DNA from: Cyclobacteriaceae bacterium | GTDB lineage: Bacteria; Bacteroidota; Bacteroidia; Cytophagales; Cyclobacteriaceae | Assembly (NCBI GenBank): GCA_016787645.1 | Contig: JAEUUF010000015.1 | Span: 124,001-188,000 of the forward strand | Direction of reading: 5' to 3' | DNA: 64,000 bases | Part shown: one piece after another, positions 1 through 9,907 of the stretch | Numbering within the stretch: the first letter of the stretch is position 1 | Layout of the letters: each line of letters starts with the position of its first letter | Notes under the pieces: model-generated | Told to the model about the DNA's origin: nothing | Seen by the model: the letters and a program-made list of their open reading frames with translations, nothing else | Databases searched by the model: none | Position numbers and translations under genes: made by a program

Positions 1-1
1 G

Positions 2-523
2 GACTGGGGGAAGTACTTCGCCAGTTCGTCTTTGCGTGTTTGCATTTCGTCCTATGAGCGGCCTAACCCTAAGTCAACGCATGTGGAAGCGAAGACCTGT
101 GGACATTATGTGAATTCCATTCTGGCCACTTCGGAAGCGAAAGCAAAAGGATTTGACGAAGCACTGATGTTGGACATGAATGGCTTCATTGCGGAAGGAC
201 CGGGGGCCAACTTCTTCATGGAGAAGGACGGTGTTTTGGTGACACCCAAATCCGGCAACATCCTTCCAGGCATTACCCGCAGCGTGGTGATCAAGATATG
301 CCATGAACTCGAGATCCCGGTTTCAGAATCTCAGATCGCCCCAGAAGATCTTGAGTCTGCGGATGCAGCGTTCTTCTGCGGTACCGCAGCAGAGATAACC
401 CCGATTGCATCAATCGATGGAATATCATTCCAAAAACCTTGGAGGAAAACTGTCGGGCGCATCGTTCAAGAAGCCTATCACTGCATGGTGCTTGATAAGA
501 ATTACAGTTACGTGATCGTCTGA
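2..523 (+). CDS. ilvE: Branched-chain amino acid aminotransferase, C-terminal part (5' end outside window)
   Basis: Fold-type IV PLP aminotransferase that interconverts valine, leucine and isoleucine with their 2-keto acids in the cytoplasm. The frame is open from base 2, so the gene enters from outside the window; 173 residues are visible. The family signature is clear: the PLP-binding lysine (codon 92-94, in VEAKTCG), then EGPGANFF, the GITRS phosphate-binding segment and GTAAEITPI near the C-terminus. It is the first visible gene of an ilv-leu block on the same strand, ending 6 bases before ilvD, which supports a biosynthetic rather than D-amino acid or aminodeoxychorismate lyase role. The start codon and any leader are not visible. 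Confidence 0.93.
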   Translation, partial: DWGKYFASSSLRVCISSYERPNPKSTHVEAKTCGHYVNSILATSEAKAKGFDEALMLDMNGFIAEGPGANFFMEKDGVLVTPKSGNILPGITRSVVIKICHELEIPVSESQIAPEDLESADAAFFCGTAAEITPIASIDGISFQKPWRKTVGRIVQEAYHCMVLDKNYSYVIV

Positions 524-529
524 TAGTCG

Positions 530-2209
530 ATGGAGCTCAACAAATATAGCCGCACGCTTACACAGGACCCGACACTGCCGGCCTCCCAGGCTATGCTCTA
601 TGGTATTGGGCTTACTGAGGCTGACATGGAGAAGGCCCAGGTAGGAATTGTGAGCACCGGCTTCGACGGCAATACGTGCAACATGCACCTGAACGGCCTG
701 GCAACCGAAGTGAAAAAAGGTGTGTGGAATGAAGGGTTGATAGGCCTCATTTTTCATACGATCGGCGTAAGCGATGGTATCTCCAACGGAACGGAGGGGA
801 TGCGGTACTCGCTGGTCAGCCGTGAGATCATTGCCGACTCTATTGAAACAGTGTGCGGAGCACACTACTATGATGGCCTGTTGGCCGTAGTCGGTTGTGA
901 CAAAAACATGCCGGGCTCCGTGATGGCCATGGGACGCCTTAACCGGCCTTCCATCATGATCTATGGGGGCTCAATTGCTGGTGGAAACTGGAAAGGAAGG
1001 TCACTTAATATAGTATCCGCATTCGAAGCGCTTGGGGAAAAACTTTCCGGCCACCTGGCCGAGGAAGACTTCAAAGGCATCATCCAGAATTCATGTCCCG
1101 GTGCCGGGGCATGTGGAGGGATGTACACGGCCAACACAATGGCTTCGGCTATCGAAGTGCTTGGTATGTCCTTACCTGGATCGTCGTCCTTTCCGGCACT
1201 TAGTCCGCAAAAACGGGAAGAGTGCCTCATGGCAGGAAAAGCCATACGCCGTTTGCTGGAAAGAGATATCAAGCCACGCGATATCATGACCCGTGAAGCA
1301 TTTACCAATGCGATCACACTGGTCATGGCCCTCGGTGGTTCCACCAATGCGGTCCTCCACCTGATTGCCATGGCGAAGAGTGTCGATATTCAAATCACGC
1401 TGAAGGATTTCCAACAGATCTCTGATCAAACGCCGTTGCTGGCAGACCTCAAGCCCAGCGGGAAATACCTCATGCAGGATCTTCACGCCATTGGGGGTAC
1501 GCCTGCCGTGATGAAGTACATGCTGGATAAAGGAATGTTGAATGGCGATTGCCTCACGGTGACCGGTGAAACCCTCTCCACCAACCTCGCCCATGTAGCT
1601 CCCCTCGAATTCGATGTACAAAAAGTCATTTGCCCGGTTGAGAAGCCCATCAAATCTTCGGGTCACTTGCAGATCCTCCACGGTAATCTGGCGGAGCAAG
1701 GGGCCGTCGCCAAAATCACAGGGAAGGAAGGCGAACGATTCAAAGGAAGAGCGAGAGTGTTTGACGGAGAATTTGAATTGGCGGATGCCATTGCCGCGGA
1801 CAGTATACAACCTGGTGACGTGGTGGTCATCCGGTACGTAGGACCTAAGGGTGCGCCGGGAATGCCCGAGATGCTCAAGCCCACAAGCCTCATCATGGGC
1901 GCCGGTCTGGGTAAGTCGGTTGCGTTGATCACGGATGGAAGATTCTCTGGTGGATCACATGGCTTTGTGATTGGTCATATTACCCCGGAAGCCTTTGAAG
2001 GCGGCATGCTCGCGTTGGTTGAGCAAGGCGATTGGATTGAGATTGATATCAGTCGTCACGAAATCAATCTTCTGGTAGATGAAAAAAACCTCGCTCTGCG
2101 TAAGTCCCGATACAAGCCGAGGCCGCTACGGGTAACGAAGGGCACTCTATATAAATATGCCAAAACCGTAAAAACGGCCTCGGATGGCTGCGTGACCGAT
2201 GAAAGCTGA
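530..2209 (+). CDS. ilvD: Dihydroxy-acid dehydratase
   Basis: Dehydrates 2,3-dihydroxy-isovalerate and 2,3-dihydroxy-3-methylvalerate to the 2-keto acid precursors of valine/leucine and isoleucine. The 559-residue length is normal for IlvD/Edd proteins. The three iron-sulfur cluster cysteines fall where expected: C50, C123 (in CDKNMPG) and C195 (in [13 protein letters not shown]). The C-terminal [14 protein letters not shown] motif of the dehydratase family is present, and the operon context excludes a 6-phosphogluconate or sugar-acid dehydratase. Start ATG at 530 lies 6 bases after the ilvE stop; the 3' end overlaps ilvB by 11 bases, suggesting translational coupling. Confidence 0.96.
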   Translation: MELNKYSRTLTQDPTLPASQAMLYGIGLTEADMEKAQVGIVSTGFDGNTCNMHLNGLATEVKKGVWNEGLIGLIFHTIGVSDGISNGTEGMRYSLVSREIIADSIETVCGAHYYDGLLAVVGCDKNMPGSVMAMGRLNRPSIMIYGGSIAGGNWKGRSLNIVSAFEALGEKLSGHLAEEDFKGIIQNSCPGAGACGGMYTANTMASAIEVLGMSLPGSSSFPALSPQKREECLMAGKAIRRLLERDIKPRDIMTREAFTNAITLVMALGGSTNAVLHLIAMAKSVDIQITLKDFQQISDQTPLLADLKPSGKYLMQDLHAIGGTPAVMKYMLDKGMLNGDCLTVTGETLSTNLAHVAPLEFDVQKVICPVEKPIKSSGHLQILHGNLAEQGAVAKITGKEGERFKGRARVFDGEFELADAIAADSIQPGDVVVIRYVGPKGAPGMPEMLKPTSLIMGAGLGKSVALITDGRFSGGSHGFVIGHITPEAFEGGMLALVEQGDWIEIDISRHEINLLVDEKNLALRKSRYKPRPLRVTKGTLYKYAKTVKTASDGCVTDES

Positions 2210-3944
2210 TCAGCACACTGCAGAGGTTTGTTCAGGCGCCGAGATCCTCTTACGCTCCTTGGTCGCCGAAAAGGTGGATGTCCTTTTTGGATATCCGGGT
2301 GGCGCCATCATGCCCGTGTATGATGCGCTCTATGATTATGCTGACCGCCTCAACCACATCCTGGTGCGTCACGAACAGGGAGCTATCCATGCAGCCCAGG
2401 GTTATGCACGTGCTTCAGGTCGAGTGGGTGTAGCGTTGGCTACCTCGGGACCCGGGGCAACCAACCTGGTCACCGGTCTTGCCGACGCCCTGATTGACTC
2501 AACTCCTGTCGTCTGTATAACGGGACAAGTGTTCGCTCATTTGCTGGGAACCGATGCGTTCCAGGAAATTGATGTGGTTAACACTACTATTCCGGTCACC
2601 AAGTGGAATATCCAGGTGACGGAGGCAAAAGATATCGCGCCAGCAGTAGCCAAAGCATTTTATATCGCGCGGACTGGACGACCAGGCCCGGTGCTGATCG
2701 ACATCACCAAGAACGCGCAGAACGAAAAGATCGAATTCTCCGAGTATGTTCCGTGCACCAATATCCGCACTTACCGTCCCAAACCAGAGTTGTCATTGAC
2801 TCAGATCAAAGCCGCGGCTGAACTAATTAACCAATCAAATCGCCCTTACATCCTCGCTGGTCAGGGTATCCTTCTTTCGGGAGCCTCCGACTTGTTGGTG
2901 GCATTCTCCGGGAAGACAGGAATACCAGTGGCTTGCACCTTGTTGGGATTGAGCGGTTTCCCGGTGACCCACCCGAATTATGCGGGGTTCCTGGGCATGC
3001 ATGGAAATTATGCGGCCAACATCAACATTAATGAGTGTGATGTGCTGATCGCGATTGGCATGCGGTTCGATGACCGGGTGACGGGCAATGTGAACAAGTT
3101 TGCCCGTCAGGCGAAGGTCATTCACATTGACATCGACAAAGCGGAGATCAACAAAAATATCCGGGCGGACATTGCTGTTCACGCCGATGCCGCGGAGGCC
3201 TTGACGGAACTGATGGGATTATGCGAAACCCGAAATCACCGCTCCTGGATGGAAAGCTTCGCACGGCTAAATGATGTCGAACAGCAAAGAGTATCTATCC
3301 ACAGCTTTCTGCGGGAAGGTGAGCTGACGATGGCTGAAGTGATTGATGAGTTGGCCTCCCAGGCAGATCCCTTGACCATCATTACTACGGATGTAGGCCA
3401 ACATCAGATGGTGACGTCGCGATACTACCCTTATCGTACCCCCCGAACACTGATTACATCCGGTGGAGCCGGTACAATGGGGTTTGCATTACCGGCCGCC
3501 ATTGGCGCAAAGCTCGGCATGCCCGATCGCCAGGTCATCGCGGTAATTGGCGATGGAGGTTTTCAAATGACCATGCAGGAGATGGGTGTAATCATGCAGT
3601 ATGGAATCCCGGTGAAAGTGCTCGTGCTCAACAACAGCTTCCTGGGAATGGTACGCCAGTGGCAGCAGCTTTTTCACGATAAACGCTACTCTTTTACGGA
3701 AATGTCCAACCCGGACTTTGTCGCCATTGCAGGGGCTTATGGTATTGCTGCCGCTAAACTGGAACGCCGTGAAAATTTGAAGGAGGCAATCAGTGCCCTG
3801 CTCAATTCATCTTCCTCCTATTTTCTCGAAGTGCGGGTAGGCAAGGAAGAAAATGTATTTCCAATGATCCCGGCAGGAGCAGGAGTTTCCGACATGCTGC
3901 TGGAAGCGCCCAGGACCGAATATCCCGAAAGTGTCAATCGTTAA
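2199..3944 (+). CDS. ilvB: Acetolactate synthase, large (catalytic) subunit
   Basis: Thiamine-diphosphate enzyme that condenses pyruvate with pyruvate or 2-ketobutyrate, the committed step of branched-chain synthesis. The 581-residue protein has the three-domain layout of the family: N-terminal TPP pyrimidine domain with catalytic Glu59 (in [14 protein letters not shown]), a central domain, and a C-terminal TPP pyrophosphate domain with the GDGG...NN motif starting at residue 451. [11 protein letters not shown] and the following residues resemble the acetolactate synthase consensus rather than pyruvate oxidase. It overlaps ilvD by 11 bases and is followed by its regulatory subunit 12 bases downstream. 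Confidence 0.96.
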   Translation: MKADQHTAEVCSGAEILLRSLVAEKVDVLFGYPGGAIMPVYDALYDYADRLNHILVRHEQGAIHAAQGYARASGRVGVALATSGPGATNLVTGLADALIDSTPVVCITGQVFAHLLGTDAFQEIDVVNTTIPVTKWNIQVTEAKDIAPAVAKAFYIARTGRPGPVLIDITKNAQNEKIEFSEYVPCTNIRTYRPKPELSLTQIKAAAELINQSNRPYILAGQGILLSGASDLLVAFSGKTGIPVACTLLGLSGFPVTHPNYAGFLGMHGNYAANININECDVLIAIGMRFDDRVTGNVNKFARQAKVIHIDIDKAEINKNIRADIAVHADAAEALTELMGLCETRNHRSWMESFARLNDVEQQRVSIHSFLREGELTMAEVIDELASQADPLTIITTDVGQHQMVTSRYYPYRTPRTLITSGGAGTMGFALPAAIGAKLGMPDRQVIAVIGDGGFQMTMQEMGVIMQYGIPVKVLVLNNSFLGMVRQWQQLFHDKRYSFTEMSNPDFVAIAGAYGIAAAKLERRENLKEAISALLNSSSSYFLEVRVGKEENVFPMIPAGAGVSDMLLEAPRTEYPESVNR

Positions 3945-3956
3945 ATCAATCCATCC

Positions 3957-4250
3957 ATGATCAAGCAAGACCTATTCATGCACCTCTCTGCCGACAACAA
4001 CTTCTCGGTACTGAACAGGATCATCAACATCCTGAACCGGCGCCGCGTGCGAATCCGAACGTTGGCAGCACAAGAGCATCCGGATGACTTTAGGAAGGGG
4101 AGCGTGTCAATGGTTATCCATACGACTACGGAGATGGCGGACAAGGTCAAACTGCAGTTGGAGAAGCTGATTGAGGTTGATCAGGTCACTTACCAGGTGC
4201 AGCCTGTGTCCGAACCTGCGGAGAAAGAGAAAATAATCTATTCACTATAA
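3957..4250 (+). CDS. ilvN: Acetolactate synthase, small (regulatory) subunit, ACT domain only
   Basis: Activates the IlvB catalytic subunit and usually mediates valine feedback inhibition. Only 97 residues, essentially a single ACT domain (about residues 5-75) with the HLSADNNFSVLNRIINIL opening typical of the family. It has no second C-terminal domain as in the 160-190 residue IlvH-type subunits, so it resembles the short IlvN/IlvM of enterobacteria in size. It sits between ilvB and ilvC with gaps of 12 and 9 bases. The call relies on position and ACT fold; whether it still confers valine sensitivity cannot be read from sequence. Confidence 0.88.
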   Translation: MIKQDLFMHLSADNNFSVLNRIINILNRRRVRIRTLAAQEHPDDFRKGSVSMVIHTTTEMADKVKLQLEKLIEVDQVTYQVQPVSEPAEKEKIIYSL

Positions 4251-4259
4251 ACAATTACC

Positions 4260-5333
4260 ATGGCACAAATCAATTTTGGCGGAACGATCGAAGAAGTGGT
4301 CACCCGCGAAGAATTTCCGATGGATAAAGCACGAGAGATTCTGCGCGACGAAACAATAGCCATACTTGGCTACGGCGTACAAGGCCCTGCTCAGTCGCTT
4401 AACCTGAGAGACAATGGGTTTAATGTTATTGTCGGACAGCGAAAGGGCAGCCCAAGCTGGAACAAGGCTGTACAACACGGGTGGGTTCCCGGAGAAACGC
4501 TCTTCGAGATGGAAGAAGCTGCCCAGCGGGCGACGATCATTCAATTCTTGCTCTCCGATGCAGGACAAATTGCTGCATGGCCGAAAATCAAACCTCACCT
4601 GACCCCCGGAAAAGCATTGTACTTTTCGCACGGATTTGGAGTTACGTTCTCCGATCAGACCGGGATCGTGCCTCCAAAGGATGTCGATGTGATCCTGGCG
4701 GCACCAAAAGGTTCCGGAACGTCAGTGAGAAGGTTGTTCCTCCAGGGCAAAGGCATCAACAGTAGCTTCGCCATTTACCAGGATGCTACGGGAACGGCCC
4801 GTGACAGAGTCATCGCCCTTGGCATTGGCGTGGGCTCAGGTTATCTCTTTGAGACTGATTTTCGAAAAGAAGTTTATTCCGACCTCACCGGTGAGCGCGG
4901 TACATTGATGGGTGCAATTGCCGGCATCTTTGAGGCGCAGTATGAAGTCTTACGCTCGAAAGGACACAGCCCTTCCGAAGCGTTTAATGAAACGGTGGAG
5001 GAATTGACGCAGAGCTTGATGCCCCTCGTCGCTGAGAATGGCATGGACTGGATGTATGCCAACTGTTCCACCACTGCCCAGCGCGGCGCACTGGATTGGA
5101 AGAAGAAATTCAAGGCCGCAACCTTGCCGGTGTTCAAGGAACTCTATGAGAGTGTGGCGAGCGGTAAGGAAGCCAAACGCACCATTGAACATTGCAGCCA
5201 GCCCGACTACCGCAGCAAGCTGGAAGAAGAGTTGAAAGAACTGCGCAACAGTGAATTGTGGCAGGCCGGAAAAGCGGTGAGGTCGCTGCGGCCGGAAAAA
5301 AATGCAGTGGAGGCAAGCATGATCAACGCATAG
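4260..5333 (+). CDS. ilvC: Ketol-acid reductoisomerase
   Basis: Converts acetolactate to dihydroxy-isovalerate (and the isoleucine homologue) by Mg-dependent alkyl shift and NAD(P)H reduction. At 357 residues it is a class I enzyme with one knotted domain. Seen: the Rossmann motif GYGVQG (residues 37-42), His124, and the metal-binding acidic residues E204, D208 and E212 in FRKEVYSDLTGE. Arg61, Lys62 and Ser64 in the loop after the second beta strand suggest NADPH preference (inference). The LNLRDNG stretch after the Rossmann motif recalls fungal rather than enterobacterial enzymes. Last ilv gene before a 172-base gap with a hairpin. Confidence 0.95.
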   Translation: MAQINFGGTIEEVVTREEFPMDKAREILRDETIAILGYGVQGPAQSLNLRDNGFNVIVGQRKGSPSWNKAVQHGWVPGETLFEMEEAAQRATIIQFLLSDAGQIAAWPKIKPHLTPGKALYFSHGFGVTFSDQTGIVPPKDVDVILAAPKGSGTSVRRLFLQGKGINSSFAIYQDATGTARDRVIALGIGVGSGYLFETDFRKEVYSDLTGERGTLMGAIAGIFEAQYEVLRSKGHSPSEAFNETVEELTQSLMPLVAENGMDWMYANCSTTAQRGALDWKKKFKAATLPVFKELYESVASGKEAKRTIEHCSQPDYRSKLEEELKELRNSELWQAGKAVRSLRPEKNAVEASMINA

Positions 5334-5373
5334 TGAAGTCTTAACTAACAATCGTAAGTAGAACTTTTTATTC

Positions 5374-5408
5374 TGTCCGGATCTTTTCATGTGAAAAAGT
5401 TTTGGACA
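5374..5408 (+). other. Possible leader hairpin in the ilvC-leuC gap
   Basis: Nested inverted repeat upstream of the leuC terminator-like hairpin: an outer TGTCC (5374-5378) can pair with GGACA (5404-5408), and an inner CTTTTCA with TGAAAAAG (one base unpaired). CCGGAT at 5379-5384 could alternatively pair with ATCCGG at 5451-5456 inside the downstream hairpin, which would let the two structures compete. Pairing was judged by eye; no energy calculation was done. Confidence 0.3.
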
Positions 5409-5428
5409 TTAGCGCATAAGCATTGAAG

Positions 5429-5468
5429 CGCCCTGTCAGATGAGTTTCTCATCCGGCAGGGCGGTTTC
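5429..5468 (+). terminator. Hairpin between ilvC and leuC (terminator or attenuator)
   Basis: CGCCCTG (5429-5435) pairs perfectly with CAGGGCG (5457-5463), with an inner ATGAG/CTCAT stem, followed by a moderately T-rich GTTTCATTTT tract. It lies 40 bases upstream of leuC, so it may end the ilv transcript partially, or act as a conditional terminator for the leu genes. The T tract is interrupted, so efficiency is doubtful. Confidence 0.5.
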
Positions 5469-5505
5469 ATTTTAGTCCAATGCGTGCAAACGAACAGTTG
5501 TTGTG

Positions 5506-6918
5506 ATGCCGAAGACGATCGTTGAAAAAATTTGGGATGCTCACGTGGTTCACCGCGCGGATGGTTTTCCTGATGCGCTGTTCATTGACCGTCATTTCAT
5601 ACATGAAGTAACCAGTCCGCAGGCCTTTGACGGGTTGCGCAAACGGGGAATCCCGGTTTTCAATACCCGACGCACCACGGCAACCGCTGACCACAACGTA
5701 CCCACTAAGGATCAGCACCTGCCCATCAAGGAGGCACTTTCCCGTCACCAGGTGGAGACATTGCGTAAGAACTGCAAAGAGTTCGGCGTCGAACTTTATG
5801 ACCTGGGACACCCGTTCCAGGGAATTGTTCACATTATCGGTCCCGAGCTTGGCTTGACACTTCCAGGTATGACCATCGTCTGCGGCGACAGTCATACATC
5901 CACTCACGGAGCGTTTGGAGCAATTGCCTTTGGTATTGGCACCAGTGAAGTGGAACAGGTGCTGGCTACTCAATGTGTGCTTCAGCCCCGGCCCAAAACG
6001 ATGCGAATTGAAATCAATGGTAAGCTGGGACGGGGAATAGTCAGCAAAGACATTATCCTGTACATCATTTCGAAGATTTCAAGCAGCGGAGCCACCGGCT
6101 ACTTTGTAGAGTATGCAGGCGAAACCATCCGAGGCCTTTCCATGGAGGCACGAATGACCATCTGCAATATGAGCATCGAGATGGGAGCACGTGGTGGTTT
6201 GATTGCACCGGATGAAACCACATTCCAATATATACGGGGAAGAAAATTTTCACCGCAGGGTGCAGCCTATGATGCTGCCGTTGCCAACTGGAAGAAGCTG
6301 GTCACGGATGAAGGTGCTGCGTATGATAAAGTGCTAACCTTCGACGCGGCCGATATCGCGCCCATGATCACCTATGGAACCAACCCGGGTATGGGCATGC
6401 GCGTCACCGACCGGATTCCTACGGCCGCTGAACTGGCCTCTTTGGGTGACCCGACTTCCTATCGCAACGCGCTTTCCTACATGGGCCTTGAAGAAGGAAC
6501 ACCCATCCTGGGAAGATCCATCGATTATGTCTTTATCGGTAGCTGTACGAACGCCCGAATAGAGGATCTCCGCCAGGTGGCTTCCCTGGTCAAAGGAAAG
6601 AAGCGTGCCGACGGTGTCGAGGTCTGGGTGGTGCCGGGCTCAAAACAAGTGGAAGCGCAGGCTCGCAAAGAGGGACTCGACAGGATCTTCGCGGATGCGG
6701 GATTTGAATTGCGTAGCCCTGGATGTTCCGCTTGCCTCGGCATGAACGAAGACAAAGTGCCGGCAGGCAAGTATTGCATTTCAACCTCCAACAGAAATTT
6801 CGAGGGAAGGCAAGGTCCCCGCTCACGTACATTCCTGGCCAGCCCGTTGAGCGCAGCGGCGGCAGCCATCACGGGAAAGGTCACGGATGTTAGATCCTGG
6901 ATGGAAACAAACGAATGA
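5506..6918 (+). CDS. leuC: 3-isopropylmalate dehydratase, large subunit
   Basis: Aconitase-family subunit carrying the [4Fe-4S] cluster that isomerises 2- to 3-isopropylmalate. With the ATG at 5506 as start (a GTG directly before it at 5503 is also possible) the protein has 470 residues and begins [15 protein letters not shown], matching LeuC N-termini. Cluster cysteines are C347 (GSCTNAR), C407 and C410 (GCSACLGMN), the same numbering as in enterobacterial Leu[14 protein letters not shown] is intact. It is followed 4 bases later by leuD, its obligate partner. Confidence 0.96.
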   Translation: MPKTIVEKIWDAHVVHRADGFPDALFIDRHFIHEVTSPQAFDGLRKRGIPVFNTRRTTATADHNVPTKDQHLPIKEALSRHQVETLRKNCKEFGVELYDLGHPFQGIVHIIGPELGLTLPGMTIVCGDSHTSTHGAFGAIAFGIGTSEVEQVLATQCVLQPRPKTMRIEINGKLGRGIVSKDIILYIISKISSSGATGYFVEYAGETIRGLSMEARMTICNMSIEMGARGGLIAPDETTFQYIRGRKFSPQGAAYDAAVANWKKLVTDEGAAYDKVLTFDAADIAPMITYGTNPGMGMRVTDRIPTAAELASLGDPTSYRNALSYMGLEEGTPILGRSIDYVFIGSCTNARIEDLRQVASLVKGKKRADGVEVWVVPGSKQVEAQARKEGLDRIFADAGFELRSPGCSACLGMNEDKVPAGKYCISTSNRNFEGRQGPRSRTFLASPLSAAAAAITGKVTDVRSWMETNE

Positions 6919-6922
6919 GACC

Positions 6923-7528
6923 ATGACCAAAGAGAAATTCACCACGCTTCGGTCCACCGCCGTTCCGCTGCCGATCGAAAACATCGACACCGATCAAATC
7001 ATTCCGGCCCGTTTCCTGAAAGCAACAACACGTGAAGGATTTGGCGATAATCTTTTCCGGGATTGGCGATACGATTCGGCCAATCAGCCGAAAGCAGACT
7101 TTGTATTGAATAACCACTCTTATTCCGGGAAGATCCTGGTGACCGGAAAGAATTTTGGCTGCGGCAGCAGCCGTGAGCATGCGGCCTGGGCGATTTACGA
7201 TTATGGATTCCGTGTGGTGATCTCCAGTTTCTTTGCGGATATCTTCAAGAACAACGCGCTGAACAACGGCTTGCTGCCCCTGGTGGTGAGCGAAGCTTTT
7301 CTGCAACATTGCTTTGAGACGATTCAGCAGGATCCAAAAACGGTCATGGTGGTGGACCTCGAGCACCAGGTGGTCTCCATTGGGCAACGCAGAGAGTCTT
7401 TTGATATCAACCCCTATAAGAAAACCTGTCTGATCAACGGGCAGGATGATATCGACTACCTCCTCGGGCTGCGGGAATCAATTCTTCAGTTTGATAAAGC
7501 TCAACAAGTTATTACGCCCTTGTCATGA
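6923..7528 (+). CDS. leuD: 3-isopropylmalate dehydratase, small subunit
   Basis: Swivel-domain partner of LeuC. The frame is open further upstream to an ATG at 6887 inside leuC, but the start at 6923 gives 201 residues, the usual LeuD length, and places the conserved [13 protein letters not shown] at residues about 19-31. The active-site loop [16 protein letters not shown] is intact. The stop overlaps the leuB start in an ATGA junction, indicating coupled translation. Confidence 0.95.
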   Translation: MTKEKFTTLRSTAVPLPIENIDTDQIIPARFLKATTREGFGDNLFRDWRYDSANQPKADFVLNNHSYSGKILVTGKNFGCGSSREHAAWAIYDYGFRVVISSFFADIFKNNALNNGLLPLVVSEAFLQHCFETIQQDPKTVMVVDLEHQVVSIGQRRESFDINPYKKTCLINGQDDIDYLLGLRESILQFDKAQQVITPLS

Positions 7529-8622
7529 AGAAGGTAATTGCACTTTTGCCGGGTGATGGTATTGGCCGTGAAGTGACGGCCCAGGGCAAACGCGTGCTGG
7601 AAGAAGTGGCCAAGGTGTTTGGTCATTCATTTGAATTCCCCGAGGGGATCATTGGACATGAGGCCATCGAAAAGACGGGCAACGCACTTCCCGATGAGAC
7701 GCTGACTTTGTTGAGATCCTCAGAGGCCATTCTCTTCGGTGCCGTGGGCCACCCCAAGTATGACAACGATCCTTCCCTGCCGGTTCGACCGGAGCAGGGA
7801 TTGTTGAAGATGCGCAAAGAGCTTGGTCTCTATGCCAACCTTCGCCCTATCCGGCTGTTCGATGAATTGCTGGGGGCTTCCAGCATCAAACCTGAAATCC
7901 TGCGCGGAGCGGATATTCTTTTCTTCCGCGAACTCACCGGCGATGTCTACTTCGGAGAAAAAGGAAAGAAGAACGAAGGGAAGACGGCCTATGACGTAAT
8001 GATCTATCACGAGTACGAAGTTGAGCGAATCGCCCACAAGGCATTCCAGGCCGCTCGAGCCCGAAAGATGAAGGTAACTTCGGTGGATAAAGCCAACGTG
8101 CTCGAAAGTTCACGTCTGTGGAGGAGAGTAATCCAGGAAGTGGGCAAGCAGTATCCGGACGTTACCCTCGAGCATGAATTTGTTGACGCGATGGCGATGA
8201 AGTTGATCCAGCAGCCACGAAGATTTGATGTCGTGGTTACCGGCAATCTTTTTGGCGACATTCTTACCGATGAAGCCTCCCAGATCGCAGGATCCATGGG
8301 CATGCTGGCCTCCGCGTCGGTTGGCGATACGGTGGGACTCTATGAGCCGATCCATGGCAGCGCGCATGATATTACGGGCAAAGGAATTGCCAACCCCCTG
8401 GCCTCTATTTTGTCGGCCGCTCTTATGCTGGAGATTTCCTTTGGCTGGAAGGAAGAGGCAGAGGCTGTGGTGAAGGCTGTGAAGCAAGTGCTCGCCTCCG
8501 GATATCGAACCGCCGACATTGCCGATTCGGACACCCCGAAAGAAATGATACTGAACACCCAAGCCATGGGCGACTGTGTGGTTGCCCAGTTGGCGCGGAA
8601 ACCCATTGCAGTTATTCAATAG
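7525..8622 (+). CDS. leuB: 3-isopropylmalate dehydrogenase
   Basis: NAD-dependent oxidative decarboxylation of 3-isopropylmalate to 2-ketoisocaproate. 365 residues, the normal LeuB size. LLPGDGIG at the N-terminus, the substrate-binding [12 protein letters not shown], the metal-binding [18 protein letters not shown] segment and the C-terminal [14 protein letters not shown] motif are all present; these distinguish it from isocitrate dehydrogenase. Starts within the leuD stop codon (4-base overlap). Confidence 0.96.
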   Translation: MKKVIALLPGDGIGREVTAQGKRVLEEVAKVFGHSFEFPEGIIGHEAIEKTGNALPDETLTLLRSSEAILFGAVGHPKYDNDPSLPVRPEQGLLKMRKELGLYANLRPIRLFDELLGASSIKPEILRGADILFFRELTGDVYFGEKGKKNEGKTAYDVMIYHEYEVERIAHKAFQAARARKMKVTSVDKANVLESSRLWRRVIQEVGKQYPDVTLEHEFVDAMAMKLIQQPRRFDVVVTGNLFGDILTDEASQIAGSMGMLASASVGDTVGLYEPIHGSAHDITGKGIANPLASILSAALMLEISFGWKEEAEAVVKAVKQVLASGYRTADIADSDTPKEMILNTQAMGDCVVAQLARKPIAVIQ

Positions 8623-8645
8623 TTACGACCTAACCCTTTCTTACC

Positions 8646-9809
8646 ATGAGCGACAAAGTCCAGATCTTCGACACCACCCTTCGCGACGGCGAACAGGTTC
8701 CGGGTTGTCAATTGAAAACCGAGGAGAAAGTGATCATCGCCCGTGAGCTCGAAGCGCTCGGTGTGGATGTAATCGAAGCCGGTTTTCCGATTTCCAGCCC
8801 CGGTGACTTTCTCTCAGTGGTCGAACTTTCCAAGGCATTGAAGCATGCTACCGTATGTGGACTCACCCGGGCCAAGAAAGACGACATCGATGTGGCGGCG
8901 GAAGCACTGCTCCATGCCAAGCGTGGTCGAATTCATACGGGCATCGGCTCATCGGATGTCCACATCAAGCATAAATTCAAGTCAACCCGTGAGCAGGTCC
9001 TTGAGCAAGGAGTATGGGCGGTGAAGTATGCCAAGGAAAAGAACTATGAAGTGGAGTTCTATGCCGAAGACGCAGGCCGCGCCGACCTGGCCTTCCTTGC
9101 ACAGATGATTGAAGCCGTGATCGCCGCAGGGGCAGACGTGGTAAATATCCCGGACACCACGGGCTACTGTTTGCCTCATTTGTATGGAAAGCGTATTCAA
9201 TACCTGTTTGAGAACGTGAAGAATATTCACAAAGCAGTAGTTTCTGTACACTGTCACAATGACCTGGGCCTGGCTACGGCCAACACAATGGCGGGTATTC
9301 TCAATGGTGCTCGCCAGGCAGAAGTCACCATCAACGGCATAGGCGAACGTGCCGGTAATACCTCCCTCGAAGAGGTGGCCATGATCATTCAGACACATAA
9401 GGACCTGGGCCTGACGACAGACATCAAGTCCGACCGCATCTTTGAGATCAGTCACATGGTCAGTGAAATGATGCGCATGCCGGTGCAGCCCAACAAGGCG
9501 ATTGTGGGGCGAAATGCATTCGCACATTCCTCGGGTATCCATCAGGACGGCTTCCTGAAGCATGCCGAGAACTATGAAATCATCAACCCGGCTGATGTCG
9601 GCGTTCCCTCCTCCAGCATTGTGCTCACCGCGCGCAGTGGGCGGGCGGCCCTCCGGCACCGGTTGGAGTTGCTGGGACACCGCGTAGAGGGTGAGGTACT
9701 CAATAATATTTATGAACACTTCCTGCTTGTCGCGGATGAGAAGAAGATGGTGGATGATGATGACCTCAGTATGCTTGTGGCCAGTCATCTGGTACTGGTG
9801 AACAAATAG
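8646..9809 (+). CDS. leuA: 2-isopropylmalate synthase, catalytic domain only
   Basis: Condenses acetyl-CoA with 2-ketoisovalerate, the first committed leucine step. 387 residues: a complete HMGL-like TIM barrel and linker with [10 protein letters not shown] (metal-binding Asp9 and catalytic Arg13), [12 protein letters not shown] with metal-binding His202 and His204, [13 protein letters not shown] and GIHQDG. It stops about where the C-terminal LeuA allosteric (leucine-binding) domain begins in the roughly 520-residue enterobacterial enzyme. Homocitrate or citramalate synthase would be the alternatives, but the leuCDB context argues for isopropylmalate synthase. The feedback response cannot be inferred from this sequence alone. 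Confidence 0.88.
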   Translation: MSDKVQIFDTTLRDGEQVPGCQLKTEEKVIIARELEALGVDVIEAGFPISSPGDFLSVVELSKALKHATVCGLTRAKKDDIDVAAEALLHAKRGRIHTGIGSSDVHIKHKFKSTREQVLEQGVWAVKYAKEKNYEVEFYAEDAGRADLAFLAQMIEAVIAAGADVVNIPDTTGYCLPHLYGKRIQYLFENVKNIHKAVVSVHCHNDLGLATANTMAGILNGARQAEVTINGIGERAGNTSLEEVAMIIQTHKDLGLTTDIKSDRIFEISHMVSEMMRMPVQPNKAIVGRNAFAHSSGIHQDGFLKHAENYEIINPADVGVPSSSIVLTARSGRAALRHRLELLGHRVEGEVLNNIYEHFLLVADEKKMVDDDDLSMLVASHLVLVNK

Positions 9810-9814
9810 CCGGC

Positions 9815-9846
9815 TTGACCTACTTGAAATTGACGCAATAACTTTG
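9815..9846 (+). promoter_or_regulatory. Candidate Bacteroidota promoter for the SET-domain gene
   Basis: TAACTTTG at 9839-9846 matches the Bacteroidota -7 consensus TAnnTTTG, with a -33-like TTGA at 9815-9818 and a 20-base spacer. It lies in the 98-base gap after leuA, so the SET gene probably has its own transcript. Confidence 0.45.
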
Positions 9847-9907
9847 TTGAGGTCGGCTACTACCGCTACCTACTAACTGCTAACTTGCGGCGCAATTTGA
9901 AGACGCC

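Noticed and set aside
5391-5426. Short GTG frame (11 residues) ending just before the ilvC-leuC hairpin, as a leader peptide
   Set aside because: It contains only one Leu codon and no Val or Ile run, so it lacks the regulatory codons an attenuator peptide needs. The hairpin itself is kept as a feature.
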